This document shows positions 1 through 8,391 of a stretch of DNA of 40,784 nt, one piece after another. This DNA is from Actinomycetes bacterium (GTDB lineage: Bacteria > Actinomycetota > Thermoleophilia > BMS3ABIN01). The stretch is from assembly GCA_021790115.1 (NCBI GenBank), contig JAJYIM010000018.1, positions 1 through 40,784 of the forward strand, read 5' to 3'. A program made the translations under genes and the position numbers. The notes under the pieces are model-generated. The model saw nothing but the letters and a program-made list of their open reading frames with translations, did not search any database and was not told where the DNA came from. Each line of letters opens with the position of its first letter. Position 1 is the stretch's first letter.

Positions 1-402
1 CGGGCAGCTGACCTGGCTGGCCGTAGCCGTGCAGCCGGAAAGGGCAGTTCCGTCCAGGCTGACTGAAACAGAGGCGGCGTTAATGCCGGCGCCCGAATCA
101 GAGTAAGAGGCGCTGATGGTGGGCGAGCTTGTGTTTGTCCAGCCGGCGGGAGCAACATTTGATACGGCCGGGGCGGCTGTGTCAACGCTAAAGGAGCCGG
201 CAATGGCGCTGGTATTGCCGGCGCTGTCTGAGACAGAGCCGCTGATCGTGTGGGCTCCCTGGCTTAGGCCTGAGGCCGGGCAGCTGACCTGGCTGGCCGT
301 AGCCGTGCAGCCGGAAAGGGCAGTTCCGTCCAGGCTGACTGAAACAGAGGCGGCGTTAATGCCGGCGCCCGAATCAGAGTAAGAGGCGCTGATGGTGGGC
401 GA
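1..402. repeat. 276-bp tandem repeat encoding Ig-like domains
   Basis: Bases 1-125 are repeated identically at 277-401, so the period is 276 bp or 92 codons. The first copy is cut by the window edge, so more copies may lie beyond it. Identity at DNA level over 125 bp, inside a coding region, indicates recent duplication or gene conversion of the Ig-like module. Confidence 0.9.
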
Positions 403-1965
403 GGTGGTGGTTACCCAGCCTGTTGGCTGAACGTTTGAAACTGATGGCGGCGTTGTGTCAAGTGTCTGGAAGGTCCCTTCGGAACTGCTTACCGAATTGG
501 CGTTGTCATCATAAGAGGTAACCTTATAATAGTAAGTAGTGTAAAGAGCCAACCCGCTTACCGTCCTGGCGTTGGCCCCGGAATGATCGGAGTGCAGAAT
601 CGTGCTGTTGCTGGTTACAGTGTAGACGCCCGGTGAAGTGCCGATTTGAACCTTGGCCGTGGTGGGCTCGCTGGTGGACCAGGAGAACGTGGCCGATGTT
701 TCTGTTATGCCGCTCACAGAAGGCGCTACCGTAATAGCCGGGGCGGTAGTGTCAGTAACTTCTGCGCCGCTACAAGGAGATGTGCCCAGACAGGGATAGC
801 GATAACTGGGGACAACAAACTCTTCCTGCCAATTAGGAGGGTTGACCGCATTCCATACAGGCAGGCCAAAATGAATGGCGCTGGCGTTAAATCCGAGCAT
901 CGCGGCGCCCTCCGCAGCAAGCAGCGCCGAGCTTTGTGTGCGGTTGTAAAAGATATTTTGCCTGGTAGTGCTCAACTTCGCCAGGTTGTCGTAAGTCCCA
1001 CCGGTAGAATCAAAGAGCGTGTCAAGTGGGTCCTGGAAAGCGTAGGGAACACCCAAGCCACTGCCGGCGCCGCTGCCAAGATAGTAGCCTACAGTATTTC
1101 TTAGATCGACAGGTTGATAATTGGCATCGCTGGTTAAACTCCACGCCGACAGGCCGGCGTTCACGTGCAGATCGGCATACTGGCCGGCGCACTCGACCAG
1201 GCCGGCGTTGCTGGCCGGGTACGTATAGCCGTCGGCCGCCGGCGCTCCGGTGGCGTTGCAGCCGCCCGGCACTGCCCCGGGCAGAGGGCTCGGGGTTGGC
1301 GTAACTGGCGTCGTCGCGTAGGGCCGGTTGCCGTTGGAGGAGGGATAGGATGGACCACCCCAGGTGATAACGTCATAGTTCCATCCCATGCGGCCCCACT
1401 TAAGGACGTAAACCTTGGGAGTAACACTGCCAAAATAGCCCGCCTGGGCCATGGCCCCATAGGCCATGGCGACCCTGTTCGAGACGTGGCCGGTCCAGCA
1501 GTAAGTTATGATGTCCGTGCTCATGCCGGCGTCCTTGTGGGCCTGCACCAGAGCCGCCAACTGTTGGGCGTTCGCGGGCAGAACAGCATTATTATGGGCT
1601 GTGACAGCCAGTGACGTATCCGGAATCATGCCGTTCCACCCAGAAAGGGTATCCACAAGCACAGGGGTGTTGGCAACGTCAGCGCCCTCCCCCAGGAAGG
1701 TGTCGTTGCCCAGCGGGTCAATGCGCGCCTTCAGCTGATCAGCTGTGATGAGAAAACCGGCCTCGCCGTCGTCGGTGGGCACGTACTGACTATTAACGAA
1801 ACTGTCGATTGCATTGGCGACCGCGGTCCAGTCGCCTGATTGTGCGCCCTGCGCTGCCGGGGCCGGTAAAAAAACCGCCACCAACACAGCCGCACTCACC
1901 CACAAAACTGCAAACACCAGTAATAGATATTGCAACGAGCTTCTCGGCCTTCCGTTCACGACCAC
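1..1965 (-). CDS. Secreted rhodanese-like protein with FN3 and repeated Ig-like domains (3' end outside window)
   Basis: One open frame of about 655 codons runs from the start to the window edge without a stop. The start is GTG at 1965 or 1959; both lie next to a G-rich stretch, so the choice is uncertain. Residues about 15-42 form a hydrophobic signal segment ending in APAAQGAQ. A rhodanese-like domain follows, with the active-site loop YCWTGHVSNR; the Cys is near residue 156. A Pro-rich linker, a region of unknown fold and an FN3-type domain (about 403-500) come next. Then there are Ig-like domains of 92 residues, of which one complete and one partial copy are visible. The protein is probably exported and surface-attached, handling sulfane sulfur or using the rhodanese fold for another purpose. 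The domain calls rest on motifs I can read; the substrate is unknown. It is transcribed alone, downstream of the DUF1003 gene. Confidence 0.8.
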   Translation of the reverse strand, partial: MVVNGRPRSSLQYLLLVFAVLWVSAAVLVAVFLPAPAAQGAQSGDWTAVANAIDSFVNSQYVPTDDGEAGFLITADQLKARIDPLGNDTFLGEGADVANTPVLVDTLSGWNGMIPDTSLAVTAHNNAVLPANAQQLAALVQAHKDAGMSTDIITYCWTGHVSNRVAMAYGAMAQAGYFGSVTPKVYVLKWGRMGWNYDVITWGGPSYPSSNGNRPYATTPVTPTPSPLPGAVPGGCNATGAPAADGYTYPASNAGLVECAGQYADLHVNAGLSAWSLTSDANYQPVDLRNTVGYYLGSGAGSGLGVPYAFQDPLDTLFDSTGGTYDNLAKLSTTRQNIFYNRTQSSALLAAEGAAMLGFNASAIHFGLPVWNAVNPPNWQEEFVVPSYRYPCLGTSPCSGAEVTDTTAPAITVAPSVSGITETSATFSWSTSEPTTAKVQIGTSPGVYTVTSNSTILHSDHSGANARTVSGLALYTTYYYKVTSYDDNANSVSSSEGTFQTLDTTPPSVSNVQPTGWVTTTSPTISASYSDSGAGINAASVSVSLDGTALSGCTATASQVSCPASGLSQGAHTISGSVSDSAGNTSAIAGSFSVDTAAPAVSNVAPAGWTNTSSPTISASYSDSGAGINAASVSVSLDGTALSGCTATASQVSCP

Positions 1966-2218
1966 CCCCCCCACATTAACGATATGAGAACGGAAACGAG
2001 ACCTAAATCTCAGGCCTTGCGCGTATTCAAGTTCAAAACCCGTGAAGTTTTATCTTTAGATGTTGCCTATCGGCATTCCATCAAATTCCTTTAACATAAT
2101 TTGGACAAAACACGGCAAGAAATTCCTGAACTTTGCAATTATGTTCAGTCAAAACACAATTCAGCTACGTAGCAAGAAGGTACTCCGGTAAAAATATAGC
2201 CGCCGCCCAGAAAGCGCT
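1966..2218. other. Intergenic region, AT-rich, no gene seen
   Basis: This 253-bp stretch separates two minus-strand genes and is clearly more AT-rich than its surroundings. It presumably carries the promoter of the secreted rhodanese gene, but I could not pick a convincing -35/-10 pair. A short palindrome AAAGCGCTTT lies just after the DUF1003 stop codon; it lacks a T-run and is not a clear terminator. Confidence 0.5.
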
Positions 2219-2665
2219 TTAGCCAGAAGCTTTAATGAGGGATTCGAGCAGCCTTGTCTGTTTTAACAGCTCTTCATCCTGCGCGTCGAGATGTTTCAGT
2301 ATATGCTCGATGTCGTGGTAGCTGGTATTTGTGGTTTTAAATTCCTCTTCAGCGCGCAGCTCGGAATGCCTGGCCTGCAGATTTTGGCCCACCATAATCA
2401 GGGGCATCAGCAACAGCTGAACGATATTTCCCAGAAACAGGAGAAACGCGAACGGGTAAGGATCGAAGGGACTGCCGTTAAAGTACGTTTGCCAGAGCAT
2501 CCAGCCTGCCATAAAAATGGCAAATAAATATACAGCGTACATGGTGCCAATGGCGGTTGTGACCAGCAGGGCGATTCTGTCTTGCGCGCCCAGCCGGCTC
2601 TTATGTTTTTCATTGGTGTTAACGGGCTTGTGACGCACATGTTTGGGCGGCTCCACCAAGCTCAT
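2219..2665 (-). CDS. DUF1003 family membrane protein
   Basis: This 148-residue protein has two membrane segments (about residues 31-58 and 70-93) and the family hallmark around NGSPFDPYPF, followed by the second helix and MVGQN. The C-terminal third is charged and helical (about 100-145), probably a cytoplasmic coiled coil. The start is ATG at 2665, preceded by AGGAGG at good spacing. It lies 137 bp downstream of the selenoprotein flavoprotein gene on the same strand and may be co-transcribed with it. DUF1003 proteins have no established function, and I assign none. Confidence 0.85.
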   Translation of the reverse strand: MSLVEPPKHVRHKPVNTNEKHKSRLGAQDRIALLVTTAIGTMYAVYLFAIFMAGWMLWQTYFNGSPFDPYPFAFLLFLGNIVQLLLMPLIMVGQNLQARHSELRAEEEFKTTNTSYHDIEHILKHLDAQDEELLKQTRLLESLIKASG

Positions 2666-2802
2666 AATTTATCCTCCTGCTCTTTCTCAGAACCGAAGTG
2701 ACAATTCGCAAATAGATTCACTGAAACAATTTGATTACCTTTAAACCAGTGCAGATGTCCACCATTGCTGAAAGCTGCGCAACGATAAAAACACTGCCGA
2801 TC

Positions 2803-4440
2803 TCAAAACCAGTGCCTGAGCCACCACTTCTCGAACAGGACTTTGCCCCAATGCCAGGGGCGGAGAGGCGGATACAGGCGAACAGCCGGCTCAGGCTCGG
2901 CATAGAAGTTACCGCTGGCAAAACCGGCCTTGCCGCCACCCAGCTCCAGCCAGCAGTAGCCCTTGCCGTTGAACGTCGCTTTTGATGATTCCCCTTCGAT
3001 TTCGGCGGCAATCTTCTCAGCGACGACACCAGCTTCGTAATGAGCGAAGACGCCGGCCATGGGGAGGTTTTTGCCATTCGCCAGCCTGATATTATTGACG
3101 TCGCCAATTGCGTAAACGCCTTCGTGCTCAGTTGCCAGCGAATGTGGATCGACGTGCATCCAGCCAGATGAGCCAACAAGGCCGGACTCGCGCACTACAT
3201 CAGGAGCCCGGTGTGGAGGCACCGCCAGCAGCAGATCGACTTTCTCCGGCTCGCTGCCTGAGGCAATGATTGTCCGGTCGCCCGGGTTCATCTTCTCGAA
3301 TGGAAACAACGGATGGTAGTTGATGTTGCGCTTTTTTAGCACCTTTGATATAGCTTCCCCCATCACCGGGCCAGCGATCGGCATGGGCTGGTGTTCCGGC
3401 GTGTAAATGTGCACCTCTGATCTGCCGCGCACGCCCTTTTTGCTGAGAAAAGCCTCTACCAGGAGCGCTGCCTCATACGGCGCCGCCGGGCATTTGAATG
3501 GCATGTCGGTGACCAGGACGCCGACTGAGCCCCCGGAAAAGCCGTCCAGGGCGGCGTGAATCTTCGCCGTGCCCTCCAGGTCGTAAAGATTCAGAGCCAT
3601 CTCGTCAAAGCCGTCAACATCCTCAGGCTTGAGCTGCGCGCCCAGCGCCACAATCAGAAAATCAAAATCGATGGCCTGCGACTTTGTATTTACCTGCCTG
3701 CTTGCCGTGTCTATCTGCACAACCTCTTCGTTAATAAACTCGACTCCCTTTTGCGTTAGATCAGAAAGAGGACGCCGGATCTGGTCAGCGCGGCGCTGCC
3801 CCACCGCATGCCAGAGCAGCGACGACTGGAAAAGGTGATCGGGTGAGCGATCGATAATGACTATGCGATGGCTCTTGGGGAGCTTGCGGCGCAGGTGGTA
3901 AGCGGCCACCAGCCCGCCGGCGCCGCCCCCGAGGATAACGATATTGGCCCCGAACTTCCGGCCCGCTTGAGGCACCGCCCGGATTGTGGACTCGGGCTTG
4001 ACCACCACTTCAGCCGGCTCCTGGTAGAGCTTCTCTACGGCGGCGGCGAAGCCCGCTTCTTCGAACTCACTCTCCCATAGAACAACCTTGCCGTCGGGAT
4101 CAACAAGAATAGTATAAGGAACCCACCCGTTGCTAAGCTTTTTGAAGATTGTTCCATCTTCGTCGGGGATCACATCAAAAGGAAGCTCGTATTCTGCCTG
4201 CCACTGCTCGCAGGTCTCCTTCGTTTCAAAGGGGCCCACATAGACGGCCGAGAGTCCTTTTGCAGAGAAGCGCTCGTACAGGCGCTTTATGGCGGGAGCC
4301 TCCCGCCGGCAGCCTTGTCACTGCCCTTTCCAGAAGACAATGAGCAGCCCTTTTCCAGGATGGGCCGGCAGGCCCAGGTCCTGAAGCGGAATCTCCATTC
4401 CTTCCGAAACGCCCTTATAGCTTTCCTCAAGAACTCTCAT
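2803..4440 (-). CDS. Selenoprotein: thioredoxin-like (UxxC) domain fused to SQR-like FAD/NAD(P) oxidoreductase
   Basis: ATG at 4440 (AAAGGAG upstream) opens a frame of 545 residues interrupted only by TGA at 4318-4320, codon 41. Reading it as selenocysteine gives FWKGQ-U-QGCRREAP. This aligns with the thioredoxin/TlpA pattern FWxxxCxxCRxExP, with Sec at the nucleophilic Cys and Cys44 as partner. The redoxin domain spans residues 1 to about 140 and includes WVPYTILVDPDGKV. From about residue 155 an SQR-type flavoprotein follows: dinucleotide motif ILGGGAGGLVAA, motif KCPAAPYEAA, second FAD motif VYAIGDVNNI, and an aromatic C-terminal tail like that of the paralogue at 5965-7116. Frame-wise the fusion is continuous; the SQR part has no start signal of its own that I can see. 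A plausible role is oxidising reduced sulfur or thiols at the flavin with electron transfer through the U-x-x-C site. The direction and substrate are inference. Confidence 0.9.
4291..4320 (-). promoter_or_regulatory. Sec UGA codon and putative bacterial SECIS hairpin (redoxin-flavoprotein)
   Basis: TGA occupies 4320-4318 on the minus strand. A perfect 7-bp stem, GGCGGGA (4307-4301) with TCCCGCC (4297-4291), closes a 3-nt loop GGC at +18 to +20 after the TGA. Published bacterial SECIS models ask for an apical loop 16-37 nt downstream with a G in its first two positions. Both conditions are met. Confidence 0.85.
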
Positions 4441-4509
4441 TTACGACTTCTCCTTTCAAGCGTCCCAACTTAGGTGTTTTCCAAAAAAATGGCAGCCATC
4501 ATTCATCGG

Positions 4510-5181
4510 CTATTGTTTGACCTCGACAGGCAGGCCTTTGGCGCGCCAGTCAGGCACGCCGTCCGACAAGCGTGATGCCGTAAAACCGTTTTTACGCAGC
4601 ATTTCAACCGCTTCGATGGCCAGCACGCAATAGGGTCCGCGGCAGTATGCCACGATCTCGCGGTCGCGCGGCAGTTGGGTCAGCTTTCGCTTAAGCTCCG
4701 CCAGGGGTATTGATATTGCTCCAGGAATGTGGCCGGCCTGGAACTCCACGTCCGGCCGCACATCGAGCACGGTCACTTCGCCTTTTTTTGCCCGCCGTAC
4801 GAGGACGTCGCGGTCCACCGCCTCCATGACACCGCGTTCCCTTAAATACTGCCGGGTGACCTGCTCAATCTCCAGCAGCCGCGACTCCGCCAGCTCGCGC
4901 AGTGCCACAAAGAAGGCGCAGACTTCTTCGCCCGCCAGGCTGTAAATTACATGAACGCCTTCCCTTCGGGCCTCCACAAGCCTTGCCCTTCTAAGCACCT
5001 GCAGATGGTGCGATGTGTTGGCCACCGACTGGCCAACCTGCCCGGCAAGCGCCTCCACGGTCCGCGGACTCTGGCACAGCAGGTCGAGGATCTCCAAACG
5101 CGGCCCCGCCGACAGCGACTTGCCAATGTGCGAAAGCTGCTCGTAGATATCATTTTTGAATTGACGGGAAGATGAGGTCAT
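4510..5181 (-). CDS. ArsR-family regulator fused to a rhodanese domain
   Basis: This 223-residue protein has an ArsR winged helix at residues about 10-95 (helix-turn-helix ALAGQVGQSVANTSHHLQVL, wing REGVHVIYSL). A rhodanese domain follows at about 120-220 with active-site loop YCRGPYC, preceded by VLDVRPDVEFQAGHIPGA. Such fusions are thought to sense sulfane sulfur or sulfur species through the rhodanese cysteine. It starts at ATG 5181 after AAGGAAAA. It sits directly upstream of the selenoprotein flavoprotein on the same strand (70-bp gap), so it is the likely regulator of that operon and of itself through the operator at 5200-5211. Confidence 0.92.
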   Translation of the reverse strand: MTSSSRQFKNDIYEQLSHIGKSLSAGPRLEILDLLCQSPRTVEALAGQVGQSVANTSHHLQVLRRARLVEARREGVHVIYSLAGEEVCAFFVALRELAESRLLEIEQVTRQYLRERGVMEAVDRDVLVRRAKKGEVTVLDVRPDVEFQAGHIPGAISIPLAELKRKLTQLPRDREIVAYCRGPYCVLAIEAVEMLRKNGFTASRLSDGVPDWRAKGLPVEVKQ

Positions 5182-5190
5182 AATTTTCCT

Positions 5191-5218
5191 TATTCAAATA
5201 TTCAAATGAATACTTCAT
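5191..5218. promoter_or_regulatory. Probable ArsR-type operator
   Basis: The perfect inverted repeat ATTCA-AA-TGAAT lies at 5200-5211, flanked by further ATTCAA and TTCATT half-site-like words. It sits within 40 bp upstream of the ArsR-rhodanese start codon, where an autoregulatory site is expected. Such AT-rich ATTCAnnTGAAT repeats are common for ArsR/SmtB proteins. Confidence 0.6.
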
Positions 5219-5300
5219 TATTGTAGACGCCGCGGCCGCTGTCAAGGAGGGCAGTCATACAGCGTAGAAATCCCGATTGGGACAGTAAAAACTTGCAGAC

Positions 5301-5446
5301 ATGATCAACTCAAATGATCCGGCGGCCATTTGGAATGCGTTCCGATTTATGGTCAACCGCTGGCGAAGGGTGACGAGTTAAACATGGCCAGGATGAACGA
5401 TATGTATGAAATCGTCACCGGGAACAACGAGGCGCCGAGCTTTTAA
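5301..5446 (+). pseudogene. Degraded DsrE-family gene remnant
   Basis: From ATG 5301 the frame reads NSNDPAAIWNAFRFMVNR. A one-base frame change then gives LAKGDELNMARMNDMYEIV and a short end stopping with TAA at 5444-5446. The first part resembles the N-terminus of DsrE-family proteins (xDPxxxWNAFRF, then xxGDEV). The second part resembles their C-terminus (xMxDxYEIV). The central about 70 residues are missing. I read it as an internally deleted, frameshifted DsrE paralogue lying convergent to the intact DsrE gene next door. The assignment rests on short motifs only. Confidence 0.5.
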
Positions 5447-5874
5447 AACGCCAGGTTCATATCTGCCGCCATCATGATCTCTTTGTAGTAGGTGGCGGGG
5501 TCGGCTACTGTTACTCCCATCACCAGGTCATTTTTGCTCATGCCAAATACGTCGAGGTTAAGCGGGCAGGCAAGCAGCGTGGCGCCCTCATAGTAAAGCG
5601 TCTCCATCATCAGGCTGATCTCGGGCAGGTCCATCTCCTCCATTTTTTTAACCACGGCGTCCTGCACTGCCTGGGGCTGATCCGGAAGGCAAACCAGTTT
5701 ATCTATCTTGTCCTTGTGAACAGCGTTAATGCCGCGTGAACCAAAGAAGATAGTCACCTTCGAACCGGCCCTGAGCAGGCTTTGCGCTGTCATCAGAGCG
5801 TTGAATACCTGGCACATTTCATTGTGAAAACACATGATTGATACAAATTTTGCTGGTTTTTTTTCTTGATTCAT
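5443..5874 (-). CDS. DsrE/DsrF-like sulfur relay family protein
   Basis: This 143-residue protein has the DsrE fold pattern: N-terminal strand KFVSIMCF, helix with NALMTAQSLLRAGSKVTIFF, and the conserved Cys loop in TLLACPLNLDVFGM about residue 106. In characterised relatives this Cys carries a persulfide. It starts at ATG 5874 after GGAGG. It lies 90 bp downstream of the SQR-like flavoprotein (5965-7116) on the same strand, so the pair probably hands sulfane sulfur from sulfide oxidation to a carrier. The product and partner are inferred from context. Confidence 0.85.
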   Translation of the reverse strand: MNQEKKPAKFVSIMCFHNEMCQVFNALMTAQSLLRAGSKVTIFFGSRGINAVHKDKIDKLVCLPDQPQAVQDAVVKKMEEMDLPEISLMMETLYYEGATLLACPLNLDVFGMSKNDLVMGVTVADPATYYKEIMMAADMNLAF

Positions 5875-5964
5875 CTGAGCCTCCGGTAGATTGATAATAC
5901 TTATTGATTTCCGCGAAGATTGTGCTTTCTCGAATAGTGATTTTGTCTTGGCTCCATAATCATA

Positions 5965-7116
5965 TTACAAATACTTCCAAAACCAATATTTTTCGAAACC
6001 GATTTTCCCCCAGTGGAGCAGCCTGCTCGGTTTCCGTGCTTCAATCCTTGGATCGGGTTTCGCATAGAAGTTTCCTTTGGCTAATCCCGCCGTTCCCTTG
6101 CCGGTCTCGATGAAACAATAACCTTCGCCCAGATAGGGTTCAGGCATCGCGCTTCTCTTGATATGAGCTGCAATTTCGGCTGCCACTATTTCAGCGTGTT
6201 TGTGGGCAAAAACTCCCGCCTTTGGCAGCATTTTGCCATTGGGCAGCTTGATTGCGGTTGCGTCACCTATGACAAATAAATTCTCGTGCTTTGTGGCCAG
6301 TGTGCCGGGGTCAACCGGTACCCATCCGCCTTCGCCGGTAAGACCGGCATCTCGAACAACCTGAGCACACCCGTGGGGAGGAACATAAAAGAGGAGGTCG
6401 TACGGCACAACTTCGCCACCTTCCAGACTTAAATGATTTAAATCAGGGTCAAACGAAGTGATGGTCGCGTTATTGCGGCAGTTGATGCCTCTGGGCTTTA
6501 TCATGGAAACTATTGCTTCGCCCATTGCCGGGCCCGCCGTGGGCATCGGCGCTGGCTCCCAGGTAACGATCTCGATCTCAACCATGGTTCTTATGCCCCT
6601 TCGGCGAAGCATATCATCAACAATGAGTGCCGCCTCATAAGGTGCAGCCGGGCACTTATAAGGCTTTCGGCAAATGGCGATAACAATTCGGCCGCCCTGG
6701 AACTTCAAGAGCTCTCGATAAGCTGCTTCCAGCCCGTCGGCTGTGTAGATATTGATACCCGTGCAGCAAAGACCCGGGATAGTCTCCGGTTCCAGATCGG
6801 CACCCAAGGAAACTACAAGGTAATCGTAACCGAGCTCAATGTCATCAACCTGTATCTTGCCCGCAGCGGGTTCTATCGATGAGACATTGCCTTGAACAAA
6901 CTCGATGCCCTTTTTAACTAATCCGGATAAATTTCTCTCGACTTGGACAGCGCTGCGCTTGCCATTTAGAATCCATACATAAGAACCAGTAAAACTGTGG
7001 GCCGGGCTTTGATCAATAACGGTGATGCGGTCTTCCTTAAGAAATGAACGAAGCTTATTTGCTGCCACAACACCACCAATGCCCCCACCTAACACCAGGA
7101 TCGCCTTGCCAGCCAT
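5965..7116 (-). CDS. SQR-like FAD/NAD(P)-dependent oxidoreductase
   Basis: This 383-residue flavoprotein has the dinucleotide-binding motif LVLGGGIGGVVAA at the N-terminus, the second FAD motif LFVIGDATAIKLPNGKMLPK near residue 300, KCPAAPYEAA near residue 185, and an aromatic amphipathic tail (GFEKYWFWKYL) suited to membrane contact. These fit the sulfide:quinone oxidoreductase and flavocytochrome c sulfide dehydrogenase group. It is a paralogue of the flavoprotein half of the selenoprotein at 2803-4440 but has no redoxin domain. The start is ATG 7116, preceded by GGAGG. Whether it uses sulfide, polysulfide or another thiol compound cannot be told. Confidence 0.88.
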   Translation of the reverse strand: MAGKAILVLGGGIGGVVAANKLRSFLKEDRITVIDQSPAHSFTGSYVWILNGKRSAVQVERNLSGLVKKGIEFVQGNVSSIEPAAGKIQVDDIELGYDYLVVSLGADLEPETIPGLCCTGINIYTADGLEAAYRELLKFQGGRIVIAICRKPYKCPAAPYEAALIVDDMLRRRGIRTMVEIEIVTWEPAPMPTAGPAMGEAIVSMIKPRGINCRNNATITSFDPDLNHLSLEGGEVVPYDLLFYVPPHGCAQVVRDAGLTGEGGWVPVDPGTLATKHENLFVIGDATAIKLPNGKMLPKAGVFAHKHAEIVAAEIAAHIKRSAMPEPYLGEGYCFIETGKGTAGLAKGNFYAKPDPRIEARKPSRLLHWGKIGFEKYWFWKYL

Positions 7117-7172
7117 CTTCCGGCTACCTCCAAAATTATGTGAATTTACACTACTCCATTTATACTATCAAG

Positions 7173-7874
7173 TTAACATGCTTTGTCAGCCCTTACCACC
7201 ATAAAAGCCCCGCCTCCGGGCAGAAAGCGAGTGCCTATTGCTTCAAACCGCTCGCTGTGGTTCAAAGTGAAGTTGCTGTTCAGTGGCGGGAAAAAGATTA
7301 GCGACTCGCCTCTCCCGGGGTTAAAACCGGCTTGTTGAAGTAAAGCGTTCAGTTCGGATAATGAGAAGAACCTGGCATGGCGGTACCTGCTTGCCTTAAA
7401 CCACCCTTTCATTCGCCGCAGCCATGCCCAGTAGCTTTTCCGGTTAAGCTCACCAATAACAAGGCGCCCGCCTGGTTTCAGAACCCGGAACGCTTCCCGA
7501 AGCGCAGCATCTGGTTGACCGATAAAACAAAGGACTGTGACGGCCAGGACCAGGTCGAGGCTCTGGGAAGAAAACGGCAGTCTCTCCACATCTGCTCTTA
7601 GAAACGATACAGGCAGTTCGGAGTTCTCGGCCTTCGAGCCGGCGATGGCGAGCATTGCCGGCGAGCTGTCTGCGCCAACAGTCTTTGCCCCACGGCGTGC
7701 CGCCTCCATGCTGAAAACGCCCGTGCCGCAGCCCAGGTCAAGCGCGGTTTCGCCCGGCTTAATGCCGGCGAGATTAAAGATCGCTTTGCTTTCCATCAGA
7801 AGGCAAAGCTTGCCGATGCCGGTCTCATACCACTCGTCATATCTCTTGGCCCGGTCGTTGATCAGCTTTAACAA
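7173..7874 (-). CDS. Class I SAM-dependent methyltransferase
   Basis: This 233-residue protein carries the class I methyltransferase motifs: motif I ALDLGCGTGVFS near residue 45, acidic end of strand 2 in VGADSSPAM, and motif post-I around FLRADVERLPF. RVLKPGGRLVIGEL follows near residue 135. The start is TTG at 7874 with GAGGG upstream; no ATG fits better. It lies between an ArsR regulator and the SQR-like gene, 57 bp and 99 bp away, so co-transcription is likely. The methyl acceptor is unknown; in this setting a thiol, metalloid or selenium compound is possible but unproven. Confidence 0.85.
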   Translation of the reverse strand: MLKLINDRAKRYDEWYETGIGKLCLLMESKAIFNLAGIKPGETALDLGCGTGVFSMEAARRGAKTVGADSSPAMLAIAGSKAENSELPVSFLRADVERLPFSSQSLDLVLAVTVLCFIGQPDAALREAFRVLKPGGRLVIGELNRKSYWAWLRRMKGWFKASRYRHARFFSLSELNALLQQAGFNPGRGESLIFFPPLNSNFTLNHSERFEAIGTRFLPGGGAFMVVRADKAC

Positions 7875-7972
7875 TTATCGCCCTCGCATAGGCGTCAAAA
7901 AATATATATGTTTCGATAAACCTAAACCCTTTGCCAAAAAAATAAGGCCTGCCAGTTTTTCTGCCCAAATGC

Positions 7973-8305
7973 CTACCCGGCGCCAACCTTGCGAGATAGC
8001 CGCTCCGTTGCCTTAAGCTGGTTGAGAAGAACGCTGCGCATCAGTTCGCACGCCTGGATGATCTTCGGGTCAGTTACGTGGTAATAGACATTAATCCCTT
8101 CCCGCCGGGTGGCGACTACCTGACGCTGCTTGAGGATTGCCAGATGCTGAGCAAGGTTGCCCTTGGCGACACCCAGCACGTGCGTCATGTCCGTGACCGT
8201 CATTTCCTTGTTTCGCAGCGCGTTCAGGATGGCCAGGCGCGTCGGGTGGGCAAAAGATTTGCATACCTCCGCATGCATTTTGAGTATTACGTTATCCTCA
8301 TTCAT
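7973..8305 (-). CDS. ArsR-family transcriptional regulator
   Basis: This 110-residue winged-helix protein has helix 1 KSFAHPTRLAILNALRN, recognition region THVLGVAKGNLAQHLAIL and wing REGINVYYHV. It has two cysteines, Cys15 in the N-terminal helix (AEVCKSF) and one in the C-terminal helix (IIQACELMRSVLL), which could form a metal or thiol-reactive site. It heads the methyltransferase, SQR and DsrE genes and probably controls them. I see no clear operator in the 86 bp upstream. Confidence 0.9.
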   Translation of the reverse strand: MNEDNVILKMHAEVCKSFAHPTRLAILNALRNKEMTVTDMTHVLGVAKGNLAQHLAILKQRQVVATRREGINVYYHVTDPKIIQACELMRSVLLNQLKATERLSRKVGAG

Positions 8306-8391
8306 TAGAGTTTAAGTGTATAGAGACTTGGAGACTGAAGTCAAGCCGGCTTACGTCAAGAAGGTTTGTTGATAAGGCAACAGGAATATAA

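Noticed and set aside
116-1738. Plus-strand frames across the left edge as genes
   Set aside because: They are shadows of the long minus-strand frame that encodes a signal peptide, rhodanese, FN3 and Ig-like domains.
2803-2805. Terminal TGA of the redoxin-flavoprotein as another Sec codon
   Set aside because: The protein ends with the same aromatic tail as its paralogue, and no hairpin of suitable position follows.
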